Shown here piece by piece: positions 1-7,922 of a stretch of 36,387 nt of DNA; the stretch's first letter is position 1; every line of letters starts with the position of its first letter. The position numbers and the translations under genes are program-made. The DNA is from Longimicrobium sp. (GTDB lineage: Bacteria > Gemmatimonadota > Gemmatimonadetes > Longimicrobiales > Longimicrobiaceae). The notes under the pieces were generated by a model, which saw nothing but the letters and a program-made list of their open reading frames with translations, was not told the DNA's origin and did no database searches. Location of the stretch: positions 1 to 36,387 of the forward strand of contig DASVQP010000012.1 of NCBI GenBank assembly GCA_036389135.1, read 5' to 3'.

Positions 1-229
1 GGCGCATTCGAGTGTGCTCCGCGTAAGGTGGTTTGAGCTTCGCAACCCAAACCTACGCCTTCCGCGCGAGATCCAACACACCCGGGTGCGCCGTCATCTC
101 TTTGCCCCCGCCTCGCTTCCGAGTTTCCGGATGGACACTAGCTCACGACCATCGTTGCTGCGCGCGGCTCGAATCGTTCCTAGGCGCCGCTTTTTCCATC
201 TAATCTAGCACGGTCGGGGCCCGCCCGCC
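1..229. other. Left-edge stretch without a recognisable gene
   Basis: I see no convincing gene here. Short open frames exist but have no family resemblance and arise from the high GC content. The stretch is the 3' flank of the minus-strand operon that ends at 230. No strong hairpin with a T-tract is visible on the minus strand just beyond that stop, so the operon terminator is not identified. Confidence 0.6.
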
Positions 230-1225
230 CTACAACCGCTCCACCACCGCCCACGCCAGCAGCGGCACCATGATCTCGTGGTGGCCGGTGATGTGGAAGC
301 CGCGGCCGCCGCTGTGGCGCGTGGGGCGCTCGACGACGTTGACGCGCGTGCGGTAGTGGGCCTGCATGTCCAGGTTGCAGGCGGTGAAGCGCCCCGGCTT
401 CCCCGCGTGGAGGTTGCGCGCGACGGTCAGCGCCTTCAGGAAGACCTCCGGCATCACCACGGCGGAGCCCACGTTGATCACCACGCCGCCGTCGTCCAGC
501 CGCGGCAGGGCGCCGGCGAGGCGGCGGAAGTCGTGGTGGCCGGTGGCTCCGATGGCGGCGCCGTCCGCGGCGGGGTGCTGGTGGATGATCTCCGCGCCGA
601 GCGCCGGGTGAAGCGTGTAGGGGATGCCCAGGTGGTGCGACTGGAGGAGGAGCGAGAGCTCCGGGTACGCCAGGTCGTTGCGCTCGTCCAGGTCGCGGGC
701 CAGCGCCTCGCCCATCCCCCACCCCGCGCCCATTCCGCGCGTCAACGCGGCGTTCATGTCGCGCCCCGTCTCCTCCGCCATCCCGAACGAGCCGTCGGCC
801 AGCCCCGCCTCCACGTCTTCGCTGGTGCCGCCCCAGCGCGCCATCTCGTAGTCGTGGATCCCCGCCGAGCCGTTTGAGGCCAGGTGCGACACGGCGCCGC
901 GCCGCATCAGGTCGATGAGCAGCGGCGCGAGACCCGTCTTCACCACGTGGCCGCCCAGCATCCACACCACCGCGCGCTCGCGACGGACGGCGTCCGCGAT
1001 GGCGTCGGCGACGGCGAGGAACGACTCGGCCTGCAGGATGTGGGGGAGCGAGGTGAGGAAGGCGGAGAAGGTGCGCTGCGCCGGGTCGGCGGGCACGGGG
1101 GCGGCGAACTGCTCGGCGAGCACCTTGTTGGGGCGCCTGGCCACGGGGACGGTGCGCACCAGCGAAAGGTCCGCCTCGGGCGCGGGGCCGGAGGCGGACC
1201 TGGATGGGGTCTGGTCGTGGGTCAC
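230..1225 (-). CDS. Uncharacterised protein resembling deoxyhypusine synthase, last gene of LPS operon
   Basis: About 331 residues from a GTG start at 1225, 19 bp after the DUF3108 stop; an in-frame extension upstream would only run through DUF3108 coding sequence. Visible blocks are GGHVVKTGLAP, NGSAGIHDYE, a TSEDVEAGLADGSFGMAEETG-like stretch, HPALGAEIIHQHP, INVGSAVVMPEVFLKA and ITGHHEIMVPLL. The early block (hydrophobic strand, glycine turn, then a His-Asp pair) recalls the NAD-binding region of deoxyhypusine synthases. Bacteria normally lack the eIF5A substrate, so a true hypusine role is unlikely. No signal peptide or membrane segment is seen, so it is probably cytoplasmic. Its place at the end of an LPS operon suggests a metabolic or envelope role, but I cannot name a reaction. 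The family resemblance is from memory and moderately sure; that it is a real gene is very likely. Confidence 0.75.
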   Translation of the reverse strand: MTHDQTPSRSASGPAPEADLSLVRTVPVARRPNKVLAEQFAAPVPADPAQRTFSAFLTSLPHILQAESFLAVADAIADAVRRERAVVWMLGGHVVKTGLAPLLIDLMRRGAVSHLASNGSAGIHDYEMARWGGTSEDVEAGLADGSFGMAEETGRDMNAALTRGMGAGWGMGEALARDLDERNDLAYPELSLLLQSHHLGIPYTLHPALGAEIIHQHPAADGAAIGATGHHDFRRLAGALPRLDDGGVVINVGSAVVMPEVFLKALTVARNLHAGKPGRFTACNLDMQAHYRTRVNVVERPTRHSGGRGFHITGHHEIMVPLLAWAVVERL

Positions 1226-1244
1226 GTGGAGAGCCGGGTGCGGG

Positions 1245-2000
1245 TCAGCGCGCGGGCTGGTAGCGTTCCAGGTGCATCGTGAGCGAGCCCACCACCGGCA
1301 CGCGGCTGCGGATGAGGACCACCACGCGGCGCGCATCGTCGGTGAAGTGCACCTCCGCCTGCCCGCCCTCGCTGAAGAGGCCGCTGGTGCGGATGCTGGG
1401 GCGAACCACGATGGTGCGGAAGCGGCCGGCGGGGACCTCCACCGTCTCGCGGCGCACCACGCGCAGGATGACGGGGTTGCCGTCCTCCTTGAAGTAGTCG
1501 CGCAGCGTGTACGTCTTCCCCACTTCCAGCGGCACCGTGCGGACGTGGTACAGGAACGACAGGTCGTCCAGCGGCCGGTTCGTGGGGAGCGTGCCCGTGT
1601 CGCCGTTGTCGCGGCGCCAGGTGCGGCGCTCCGGGTTGAAGTCGTAGGTGCGGTCGCGGCGGTAGCGGACCTCCTGCAGCTTCTGGTGGAAGCGGCGCGA
1701 GAACCCACCCTCCGTGTCGATCCACGTCTCGTACAGGTCGTTCACGCGGGCGCCGAGGGCGCCGCCCTGCACCGTCATCCGCGCGTGGTAGGCGGGGCGG
1801 CCGTTGACGTTCTGCACGCCCAGCATCTCCAGCGAGCCGCGGCCCACGCGGACGCCGGCCAGCCTCACCTGGTACTCCGCCCGCTCGCCGGGTCCGTACG
1901 GCCGCTGCGGGGCGGACGCGGGCCCCGCCGCGGCGAGGATCGCCACGCCGAGCACGGCCATCGCCGCCCTGCCCATCCTGTTTATCGAAAAGAAGTGCAT
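1245..2000 (-). CDS. DUF3108 family exported protein
   Basis: About 251 residues from the ATG at 2000; a second ATG at 1976 also leads straight into the signal peptide. The N-terminus (MGRAAMAVLGVAILAAAGPASA) is a classical Sec signal peptide with Ala-X-Ala cleavage, so the mature protein is periplasmic or outer-membrane associated. The body is beta-rich, with GERAEYQVRLAGVRVGRGSLEM near its start and FLYHVRTVPLEVGKTYTL in the middle, as in DUF3108 proteins. That family is commonly found beside LPS genes but has no established biochemistry. It lies 16 bp after the GT2 gene and 19 bp before the last gene, within the same transcription unit. Beyond being an exported envelope protein, function is unknown. 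Confidence 0.8.
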   Translation of the reverse strand: MHFFSINRMGRAAMAVLGVAILAAAGPASAPQRPYGPGERAEYQVRLAGVRVGRGSLEMLGVQNVNGRPAYHARMTVQGGALGARVNDLYETWIDTEGGFSRRFHQKLQEVRYRRDRTYDFNPERRTWRRDNGDTGTLPTNRPLDDLSFLYHVRTVPLEVGKTYTLRDYFKEDGNPVILRVVRRETVEVPAGRFRTIVVRPSIRTSGLFSEGGQAEVHFTDDARRVVVLIRSRVPVVGSLTMHLERYQPAR

Positions 2001-2016
2001 CCCTCTATCGTCGCTT

Positions 2017-2859
2017 TTATTCCGGCTTCGTGGTCCCGGCTTCGTTGGTTCCGCGCGGGCCCCGTCGCGCCGGGCGCGCACCCTCCGCGGGCGCCGCCCT
2101 GGCGGTTTCGGCCTCCACTGGCGCAGGTCCGCGCCGGGGGGTGCGGCGCGCCAGGTTCCACACCTCCACTACCGTACCCCAGGCGCGGAAGCGGGTGTCC
2201 CGCTCGCGCCGCGCATAGCGGAGCGATACCTCCGCCGCGTCCGCCCGGCGCACGTGCGGCGCGACGGCCGCCAGGAGCTCCACGTTGGCGGCGAGCCCGG
2301 GGCTCGAAAGGAGGGGCTTCCCCTCGCTTGCGGCCAGCGCCCGCTTGAGCACCGCCACGCGGTACGCGCGGAAGCCGGAGAGCGGGTCGCGGATCTCGCG
2401 CGGCAGCGCGCGCCCCGAGAGGAGCCAGGGGAGCCCGCGGCGGGCCCAGCGCTCGGCGCGCGGCAGCTCGCGGTCCGTTCCGGCCACCACCGTCCCCACC
2501 ACGTCCGCGCCGCCCTCCACCTTGCGGACCAGCGCGGGGACGTCGTCCGGCGACTCGGTGAAGTCGCCCTGCAGCACCACCGCCACGTCGCGCTTGGGGT
2601 GCGTGGAGCGGGCCACGGCCTCGCGAAGGAGGCGCTCGACCGCCGCCGGGTAGCCCAGCGTGCGCTCGTTGCGCAGCACGGTGAGCGGCAGCACGCGGGC
2701 GTACGGCTCCAGCACTTCCTGCGTGTGGTCGGTCGATCCGTCGTCCACCACGATCAGGTGGAAGTCGCGCCCGAACTCCGCCATCACCTGGCGGATCTTC
2801 CACAGGAGCACGCCCACGGTGGGCGCTTCGTCCAGCGCCGGAATGCAGATGTAGATCAC
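2017..2859 (-). CDS. Family 2 glycosyltransferase (DPM-synthase-like)
   Basis: About 280 residues. The start is the GTG at 2859, which overlaps the TGA of the acyltransferase gene by 4 bp (GTGA); the longer open frame upstream only shadows that gene. The N-terminus (IYICIPALDEAPTVGVLL) and VVDDGSTD at about residue 40 are the nucleotide-sugar-binding motifs of GT2 enzymes. An LQGDFTE segment provides the metal-binding acidic residues, and DPLSGFRAY is typical of the dolichyl-phosphate-mannose-synthase-like subgroup. There are no membrane segments, so it works at the cytoplasmic face, presumably on a lipid-linked or core-oligosaccharide acceptor. The last 40 or so residues are rich in Ala, Arg and Pro and probably disordered. 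Sugar and acceptor cannot be read from sequence. Confidence 0.88.
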   Translation of the reverse strand: MIYICIPALDEAPTVGVLLWKIRQVMAEFGRDFHLIVVDDGSTDHTQEVLEPYARVLPLTVLRNERTLGYPAAVERLLREAVARSTHPKRDVAVVLQGDFTESPDDVPALVRKVEGGADVVGTVVAGTDRELPRAERWARRGLPWLLSGRALPREIRDPLSGFRAYRVAVLKRALAASEGKPLLSSPGLAANVELLAAVAPHVRRADAAEVSLRYARRERDTRFRAWGTVVEVWNLARRTPRRGPAPVEAETARAAPAEGARPARRGPRGTNEAGTTKPE

Positions 2860-3971
2860 GCCTCGTCCTCGTCCGGTGCCGCGCGCTCGGCGCTTTGTGT
2901 CGTGTGGGTACCCTGATCGGCCGGGGCGGGTTCCGGCGGCGGCTTGCTCTTCCAGCGCCGGTGGAACCAGAAGTACTGCTCCGGCGCCTCCCTCACCTCC
3001 GCCTCCAGCCGTGCCGCGAGCGCCGCCGTCAGAGTCTGGACGTCCGCCTCCAGCTCTCCCGTACGCTCCGTCACGATCTGCTGGCCCGCGACGACGTAGC
3101 GCACCGCGCCGCCCGGAAGCCGGCGCGCCACGCAGGCGAAGACGGGCGCGCGCAGCTTGAGCGCAAAGAGCGCCGGTCCTCTGTGCGTGCTCGCGGGGCG
3201 GCCGAAGAAGGGGACGAAGACGCCGGAGCGGCGCGCGTCCTGGTCGCCCACGATCCCCACGATGCCACCCTTGCGCAGCACGCGGGGCACGCGCGACGGC
3301 GCCTCGCCCTGGTAGATCGTCTCCACGCCCAGGTGCTTGCGGAGCGCGTTCAGCCGCGCGTCGACGAGCCGGTTCCCCTGGCGCCGCACGATGGCGGCGA
3401 TGGGGACTCCGCGCGCCGCCACCGCCGCCGCCGCGATCTCCCAGTTGCCGTAGTGGCCGGTCACCAGGATCACGCCGCGCCCTTCGTCGAGCGCGGCCTG
3501 CAGCTTGGGCCAGTCCTCGGCCACGTCGGTGCGGTCGATGACGGCCTGCGGGTCCAGCCTGGAGAGCCGGAGGATTGCGGCGGCCTCGCGCCCCAGGTGC
3601 TCGTAGGCGGCGCGGGCGGTGGCCGCGATCCACGCGTCGTCCGCCCCGGGGAAGGCGATGCGCAGGTTGGCATCCACCACTCCGCGCCGGATGCCCAGCC
3701 GGTGGATGGTGCGGCCCACGCGGCGCCCCACCGCGTCCGCGGCTCCCTCGGGGAGCGTCGCGACGGCGCGCTCCAGCGTGCGGGCGAGGGCATACTCCAC
3801 CCGGTGCGGCACGCTGTACCGGGGCGCGGTGTGTGGGGCCGCGGATGCGGGCGGTGTGGACACGGGTACGGCGCAGGGGAGTGTGGGGATGCTCGCGCGT
3901 TCCACGGAACGCGGCGGGAATGCACGAACGCCGCCCTCACGAGCCGGTCGCGCGGGCGCTGCGCGCCGCAC
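2856..3971 (-). CDS. LpxL/HtrB-family lipid A acyltransferase
   Basis: Up to 371 residues from the ATG at 3971. The first 36 or so residues are low-complexity, and a GTG at 3863 is an alternative start; neither has a clear Shine-Dalgarno sequence. The catalytic HX4E motif of this family is present as HYGNWE (His173, Glu178 from the long start). YEHLGREAAAILRLSRL, VGDQDARRSGVFVPFFGRPAS and EQYFWFHRRWK near the C-terminus are further family hallmarks. These enzymes add a secondary acyl chain to lipid A precursors at the inner membrane. No strong N-terminal transmembrane helix is visible, unlike E. coli LpxL. It overlaps the GT2 gene by 4 bp, which supports coupled lipid A and core synthesis. 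Confidence 0.88.
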   Translation of the reverse strand: MRRAAPARPAREGGVRAFPPRSVERASIPTLPCAVPVSTPPASAAPHTAPRYSVPHRVEYALARTLERAVATLPEGAADAVGRRVGRTIHRLGIRRGVVDANLRIAFPGADDAWIAATARAAYEHLGREAAAILRLSRLDPQAVIDRTDVAEDWPKLQAALDEGRGVILVTGHYGNWEIAAAAVAARGVPIAAIVRRQGNRLVDARLNALRKHLGVETIYQGEAPSRVPRVLRKGGIVGIVGDQDARRSGVFVPFFGRPASTHRGPALFALKLRAPVFACVARRLPGGAVRYVVAGQQIVTERTGELEADVQTLTAALAARLEAEVREAPEQYFWFHRRWKSKPPPEPAPADQGTHTTQSAERAAPDEDEA

Positions 3972-3998
3972 AGTGTAGCACCAGCGAGAGGTGCCCGT

Positions 3999-5081
3999 CT
4001 ACGCCGGGCGCGTGGTGGCGCGGGGGACGCGGCCCGCGCCGTAGTGCTCCACCGCGTGCCGCACGCGCTCGAGCACCGATTCCGTGGTGATGCGCTCCAT
4101 CCGATCGCGGCGCGGCGTGCGGTCGCTGTAGTCCGGCGTCTCCCCCGGGTCCCAGTACTCGTTGACCCAGAGATCCTCGTAGGCGCGAAAGGGTCCGCCG
4201 CGCCACGGATGCGTCTGCCCGTACAGCCCCACCACCGGCACCTCCAGCGCCCGCGCGATGTGCAGCGGCCCGGTGTCCGGCGAGATGACGAGGTCGCACG
4301 CGTCCAGCATCCACATCACGCGCCGCACGCCGTCGCCCAGCGCCCACTCGGGCGCCACGGCGGCGCCCGACGTGATCTCACGCGCGATCGACTGCTCGCG
4401 CTCGCCGGGCCCGCCCACCAGGACGGTGCGGAAGCCGAAATCGCGCTCCAGCGAGCTCGCCACCTGGGCGTAGCGGTCGGCGAACCAGTCGCGCTTGCGC
4501 ATGGAGGTCGCCGGGATGATGGCGGCCACGGGGCGCCCGCCGAAGCGCGCGAAATAGTCGCGCTGCTCCCTGCGCTCGCCTGCGGTGATCTGCAGGCGGT
4601 ACTCGGGGCGGGGCGGGCGGGGAACCCCCAGGTGGTCCAGGAACTCCAGCGCCATTTCCGCCGGGTGCGCCCAGGGGCGCGGGCCCACGTGGTGGTTGGC
4701 CGCCAGCCAGATCCCGTCCGAGGCACGTGTGCGGTCGAGCCCCAGCCGGTGCGGCGCGCGGGAAAGGATGGTGGGCCACACGCTCTTGAAGTAGCGGTTG
4801 AAATTGAGCGTCAGGTCGAACCGGCGGCGCCCCAGCTCGCGCCCCAGCCTCGCCACCCCACGCCACCCGTCGCGCTTGCGGAACACCACCACCTCATCCA
4901 CCGAGGGATGCGGGCGCAGCACCTCCGCCGGCATCGGCTCCGCCACCCAGGTAACGCGCAGGGAGGGGGCGAAGTCCCGGATCGCGTTCACGGCGGGAAG
5001 AGTGTTCACCACGTCGCCCAGTCCGGTGAGCATCACCACGCACATCTCTCGCGCCGGGTAGCGCAGCTCCGCGCTACTCAT
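3999..5081 (-). CDS. GT9 heptosyltransferase-like enzyme (first copy)
   Basis: 360 residues, full length for the ADP-heptose:LPS heptosyltransferase family. The N-terminal Rossmann half begins CVVMLTGLGDVVNTLPAVNA, with the GDVVNTLP signature that binds the acceptor side. The C-terminal half carries VLVGGPGE and LVISPDTGPLHIARAL, which holds the Asp-Thr-Gly-Pro motif contacting the ADP-heptose donor. The enzyme transfers heptose (or a related sugar) from ADP-heptose to the Kdo/heptose inner core in the cytoplasm. Its start overlaps the end of the asparagine-synthase-like gene by 8 bp, and the acyltransferase begins 27 bp downstream. It is closer in layout to the GT9 at 15553-16626 (both share an RMERIT segment near the C-terminus) than to the one at 9026-10045, so the first two may be successive heptosyltransferases. 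Confidence 0.92.
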   Translation of the reverse strand: MSSAELRYPAREMCVVMLTGLGDVVNTLPAVNAIRDFAPSLRVTWVAEPMPAEVLRPHPSVDEVVVFRKRDGWRGVARLGRELGRRRFDLTLNFNRYFKSVWPTILSRAPHRLGLDRTRASDGIWLAANHHVGPRPWAHPAEMALEFLDHLGVPRPPRPEYRLQITAGERREQRDYFARFGGRPVAAIIPATSMRKRDWFADRYAQVASSLERDFGFRTVLVGGPGEREQSIAREITSGAAVAPEWALGDGVRRVMWMLDACDLVISPDTGPLHIARALEVPVVGLYGQTHPWRGGPFRAYEDLWVNEYWDPGETPDYSDRTPRRDRMERITTESVLERVRHAVEHYGAGRVPRATTRPA

Positions 5082-6795
5082 GCGGCCCGCGCGCCAGATA
5101 CGCGAGCTGAAGGAGGATCAGCTGGCGGAGCGGATGCCACCCCGCCACGGCCCGCTCCACCTCCGCTTCGCGCCGCGCCGTGAAGAGCGCGGCGAGCGGC
5201 GAGCCGAGCACGGGGTAGGCGCGCCGTTTCTCCGCCATGGCGGGGGACGCTACCACGGACGCCCACTTGGGCCACGGACCCTGCCGGGCGCGCAGCTCGC
5301 CGGTGGCCACCGCGCGCACGCCGCGCGCCACGCGCAGCCCCACCGAAAGCGGAAGGTTCGCGGCGCGCCCAAAGTATGGATAGCGCCAGCGCGAGTGCGG
5401 CACGTGCCACGACGGGGCGAAGAGGGGCTTCATCGCCTCGTGGAAGAGCGTTCGCCCCTCCTTCCAGCGCAGCGGAACCGCGGCGGCGAGCGCTACCAGC
5501 GCGGCGGAATGGAACGGCTCGTGGCTGGCGAAAAGGCGCCGGTTGCCGTGGAAGTTCCCCGAGTGCTTGCGCTGGGTGAAGGGGTACAGCCGCTCCCACT
5601 CCTGCGCGGTCGTCGGGCGAATCTCCTCCAGCCAGCGGCGGAAGCCGGTGCGCCGCTCCGCCACGGCGCGCAGCAGATCCGGGCGCAGCTCGGGCGCATC
5701 GGGCACCGGGAATGGGGCGCCGGGCGGCGCGGCGGCGGGGGCGTGCTGGCCCTTGAGAAACGAATCCGATGACAGGCCGCCCAGCACCACCGGGAGCTCG
5801 CGAAGGCCGAGCGATTCGTGGAAGCCGTAGCCATGCACGTCCATGAACAGCTGACCGCTCCCCAGCAGGGAAGCGACCGTCTCCAACCCGTGCAGGTAGT
5901 GGTCCGGCCGGCGCCGGCCGAAGGTGAGCTCCGCTCCGTACGCGCGCGCGGCGGCCCGTGCGACGCGCACCTCGCGGTTCTCCCAATCCGCGAACACGAA
6001 GGCCCGCACCTCAGGCCCGGGCGGGATGGCGCCCAGCACCGCCCGGGCATCCTCGCCCCCGCTAAGGAGGATTCCGGCGGCCGGAAGCTCGCCGCACGCC
6101 TGGCGGACGTTCTCCACCAGCCCCTCCTGGAGCGCGGTGGCCGCATCGGCGCGGGAGGCGTACGGGTTCTCCTCCGTGGGACGCCAGTAGGTGGACGCAT
6201 CGTCTTTCCAGGCGCCGCCCGCGTCGAACGAGCGGGCGGTGGCCGGCGGAAGCTGCTCGATGCCGCGGAAGAGGGTGTACGGAAAGGTGCAGCTCAGGTG
6301 GAGGACGAGGTCCGCGGCCGAAACCTCGTCCACTTCGTGGTGCCGGCCGGCGGCGCGAGCCACCGCGTCCGGATGCGTCCCGATCACGCCGGCGCCCGCG
6401 AAGACCGGCACGAACGACGCAATGTCCGTCACCACCATCCCGCCGCCGCCGCGGTCCACGCGCAGCGCCGCGAAACCGCTGTCCAGCCGCTCGCTCCAGG
6501 GTGTCGCGGGGCCACGCGACAGCAGCTCGTGCACCGCGCGGCGGCGGGGGCCGCTGGCGGCCAGGCCGGGCGCGTGCGGCGCGATGCGGGCGATGGGGAC
6601 GCCGGCCAGGACGCTGAGCGAGGACTCGTCTTCCACCAGCACCTCGCCATCGTGCGCCGCCCGGACCACGGCGAGGGAGCCCCAATCGCCATGGTGCTCG
6701 GCGACCTGCGCGGCCACGGGACCGAAGTGGCGGATCAGGATGGCGCGGAGCTCGCCCGGCGCGCGGCGCCGCACGGCGAAGAGGAAGTCGCTCAC
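5074..6795 (-). CDS. Asparagine-synthase-like protein without glutaminase cysteine
   Basis: About 573 residues from a GTG at 6795 that overlaps the stop of the upstream GT4 gene by 4 bp. The second half is an asparagine-synthase/PP-loop domain with ILLSGGEDARAV, a form of the ATP-pyrophosphate loop SGGxDS in which the last Ser is Ala. The first 200 residues resemble a class II glutamine amidotransferase fold (FPYTLFRGIEQLPPATARSF is the typical linker), but the protein starts VSDFLF, so the catalytic Cys at position 2 is absent. Such proteins in polysaccharide clusters are often annotated as asparagine-synthase-related and may amidate a sugar or an acid using free ammonia, or may have lost this activity. 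No membrane segments are seen. The chemistry is inference; family assignment is firm. Confidence 0.82.
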   Translation of the reverse strand: MSDFLFAVRRRAPGELRAILIRHFGPVAAQVAEHHGDWGSLAVVRAAHDGEVLVEDESSLSVLAGVPIARIAPHAPGLAASGPRRRAVHELLSRGPATPWSERLDSGFAALRVDRGGGGMVVTDIASFVPVFAGAGVIGTHPDAVARAAGRHHEVDEVSAADLVLHLSCTFPYTLFRGIEQLPPATARSFDAGGAWKDDASTYWRPTEENPYASRADAATALQEGLVENVRQACGELPAAGILLSGGEDARAVLGAIPPGPEVRAFVFADWENREVRVARAAARAYGAELTFGRRRPDHYLHGLETVASLLGSGQLFMDVHGYGFHESLGLRELPVVLGGLSSDSFLKGQHAPAAAPPGAPFPVPDAPELRPDLLRAVAERRTGFRRWLEEIRPTTAQEWERLYPFTQRKHSGNFHGNRRLFASHEPFHSAALVALAAAVPLRWKEGRTLFHEAMKPLFAPSWHVPHSRWRYPYFGRAANLPLSVGLRVARGVRAVATGELRARQGPWPKWASVVASPAMAEKRRAYPVLGSPLAALFTARREAEVERAVAGWHPLRQLILLQLAYLARGPHE

Positions 6796-7871
6796 GGCGC
6801 CCCGCCGGCGAGGATCGCCTCCCAACGGTCCAGCATCCTCTCGAAGTCGAGAGATCCGCGCGCACGCTCCAGCGCCGCTTCGCGCATCTCCGCCCGCAGT
6901 GCGGGCGAGGCGAGCACCCGGTGGAGCGCCGCGGCGACCTCCGCCGGGTCGAAGCCCACCACCTCTCCCGGCCTGCGCCCGTCGGGCAGAGGGGCCAGCG
7001 CGTCGCGGGCGCCGCTCACGTCGGTGCTCACCACGGGGACCCCCGCCGCCAGTGCCTCCATCATGGAGTTGCTCATCCCTTCGCGGTCGGAGGTGATGAC
7101 GTACACGTCGAGGGCATCCAGCACGTCGGCCACGTCCTCGCGCAGGCCGAGGAAGTGCACGCGCTCCGCGACCCCGAGCTCCGCGGCGAGCGACTGGAGT
7201 TCGGCGCGCTTCCCGCCCTCGCCCGCCACGATGCAGTGTACGTCAGCGGGGAGCGCGGCGAAGGCGTGCAGCAGGCGGTCCAGGCGCTTCTGCCGCGCGA
7301 GCCGCGCGGCGGCACCCACCACGAGCGCATCGGGCGCGATGCCCAGCGCCCGGCGTACCCCCCCCGACGGCAGCCGCCGCGGCGGCAGCGCGACGCCGCC
7401 CGGGATCAGCGCCAGGCGCCGCGGATCGATGCCGGCCTCGAGGTACCGCTGCCGCATGTCTTCGCTCTTGAGCACCACCGCGTCGATCCAGCGCCCGACG
7501 ACGAAGCGGTACTTGCGGCTGCGCGGCGTGTCCGTCTCCAGCCCGATGCGGGCGACCACCCGCGGAACCCGCGCCATGCGCGCGGCCAGCGCCGCCAGGA
7601 GCATCTTCTTGAAGGTGCCCACCACCAGCACGTCGGGGCGGTGCCGCCGCAGCTGCGCGGCGAAGCGGAACGCGTGGGGGATCATGGTGTCGCCTCCCAG
7701 CACGGCGCGCTCGGTGGCGACCCCCCGGTCCCGGGCGTGCGCCTCCACCCGCTCCGTCGCGCAGAAGAGCAGAACGCGGTGGCCGCGCCCCGCCAGCCCG
7801 GCCAGGAGCGAAACGGTGGCGCGCTCGGCGCCTCCCAGGACGTGGGCCCCGATGTGCGCGACTACGAACAC
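6792..7871 (-). CDS. Family 4 glycosyltransferase (first copy)
   Basis: 359 residues from a GTG at 7871, preceded by a GGAGAG ribosome-binding site 8 bp upstream, which settles the start. It has the GT-B two-domain layout of GT4: the N-terminal half begins FVVAHIGAHVLGGAERATVSL with the glycine-rich acceptor loop. The C-terminal half contains AAARLARQKRLDRLLHAF, then VHFLGLREDVADVL, then the donor-binding EX7E block with its first acidic residue in SDREGMSNSMMEALAAG. It is likely a retaining transferase using a UDP-, GDP- or ADP-sugar for outer core or O-chain assembly. It follows the second GT4 gene after a 51-bp gap and overlaps the asparagine-synthase-like gene. The sugar specificity is not readable. 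Confidence 0.92.
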   Translation of the reverse strand: MFVVAHIGAHVLGGAERATVSLLAGLAGRGHRVLLFCATERVEAHARDRGVATERAVLGGDTMIPHAFRFAAQLRRHRPDVLVVGTFKKMLLAALAARMARVPRVVARIGLETDTPRSRKYRFVVGRWIDAVVLKSEDMRQRYLEAGIDPRRLALIPGGVALPPRRLPSGGVRRALGIAPDALVVGAAARLARQKRLDRLLHAFAALPADVHCIVAGEGGKRAELQSLAAELGVAERVHFLGLREDVADVLDALDVYVITSDREGMSNSMMEALAAGVPVVSTDVSGARDALAPLPDGRRPGEVVGFDPAEVAAALHRVLASPALRAEMREAALERARGSLDFERMLDRWEAILAGGAP

Positions 7872-7922
7872 TTCAAGCTCTCTCCGCGGCGCTGCGCGGC
7901 CGCGGGTCCGGCGGCCGCGGCA

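Noticed and set aside
14-208. A 64-codon plus-strand frame at the left edge.
   Set aside because: Arg/Pro-rich, without similarity or ribosome-binding site; most likely chance.
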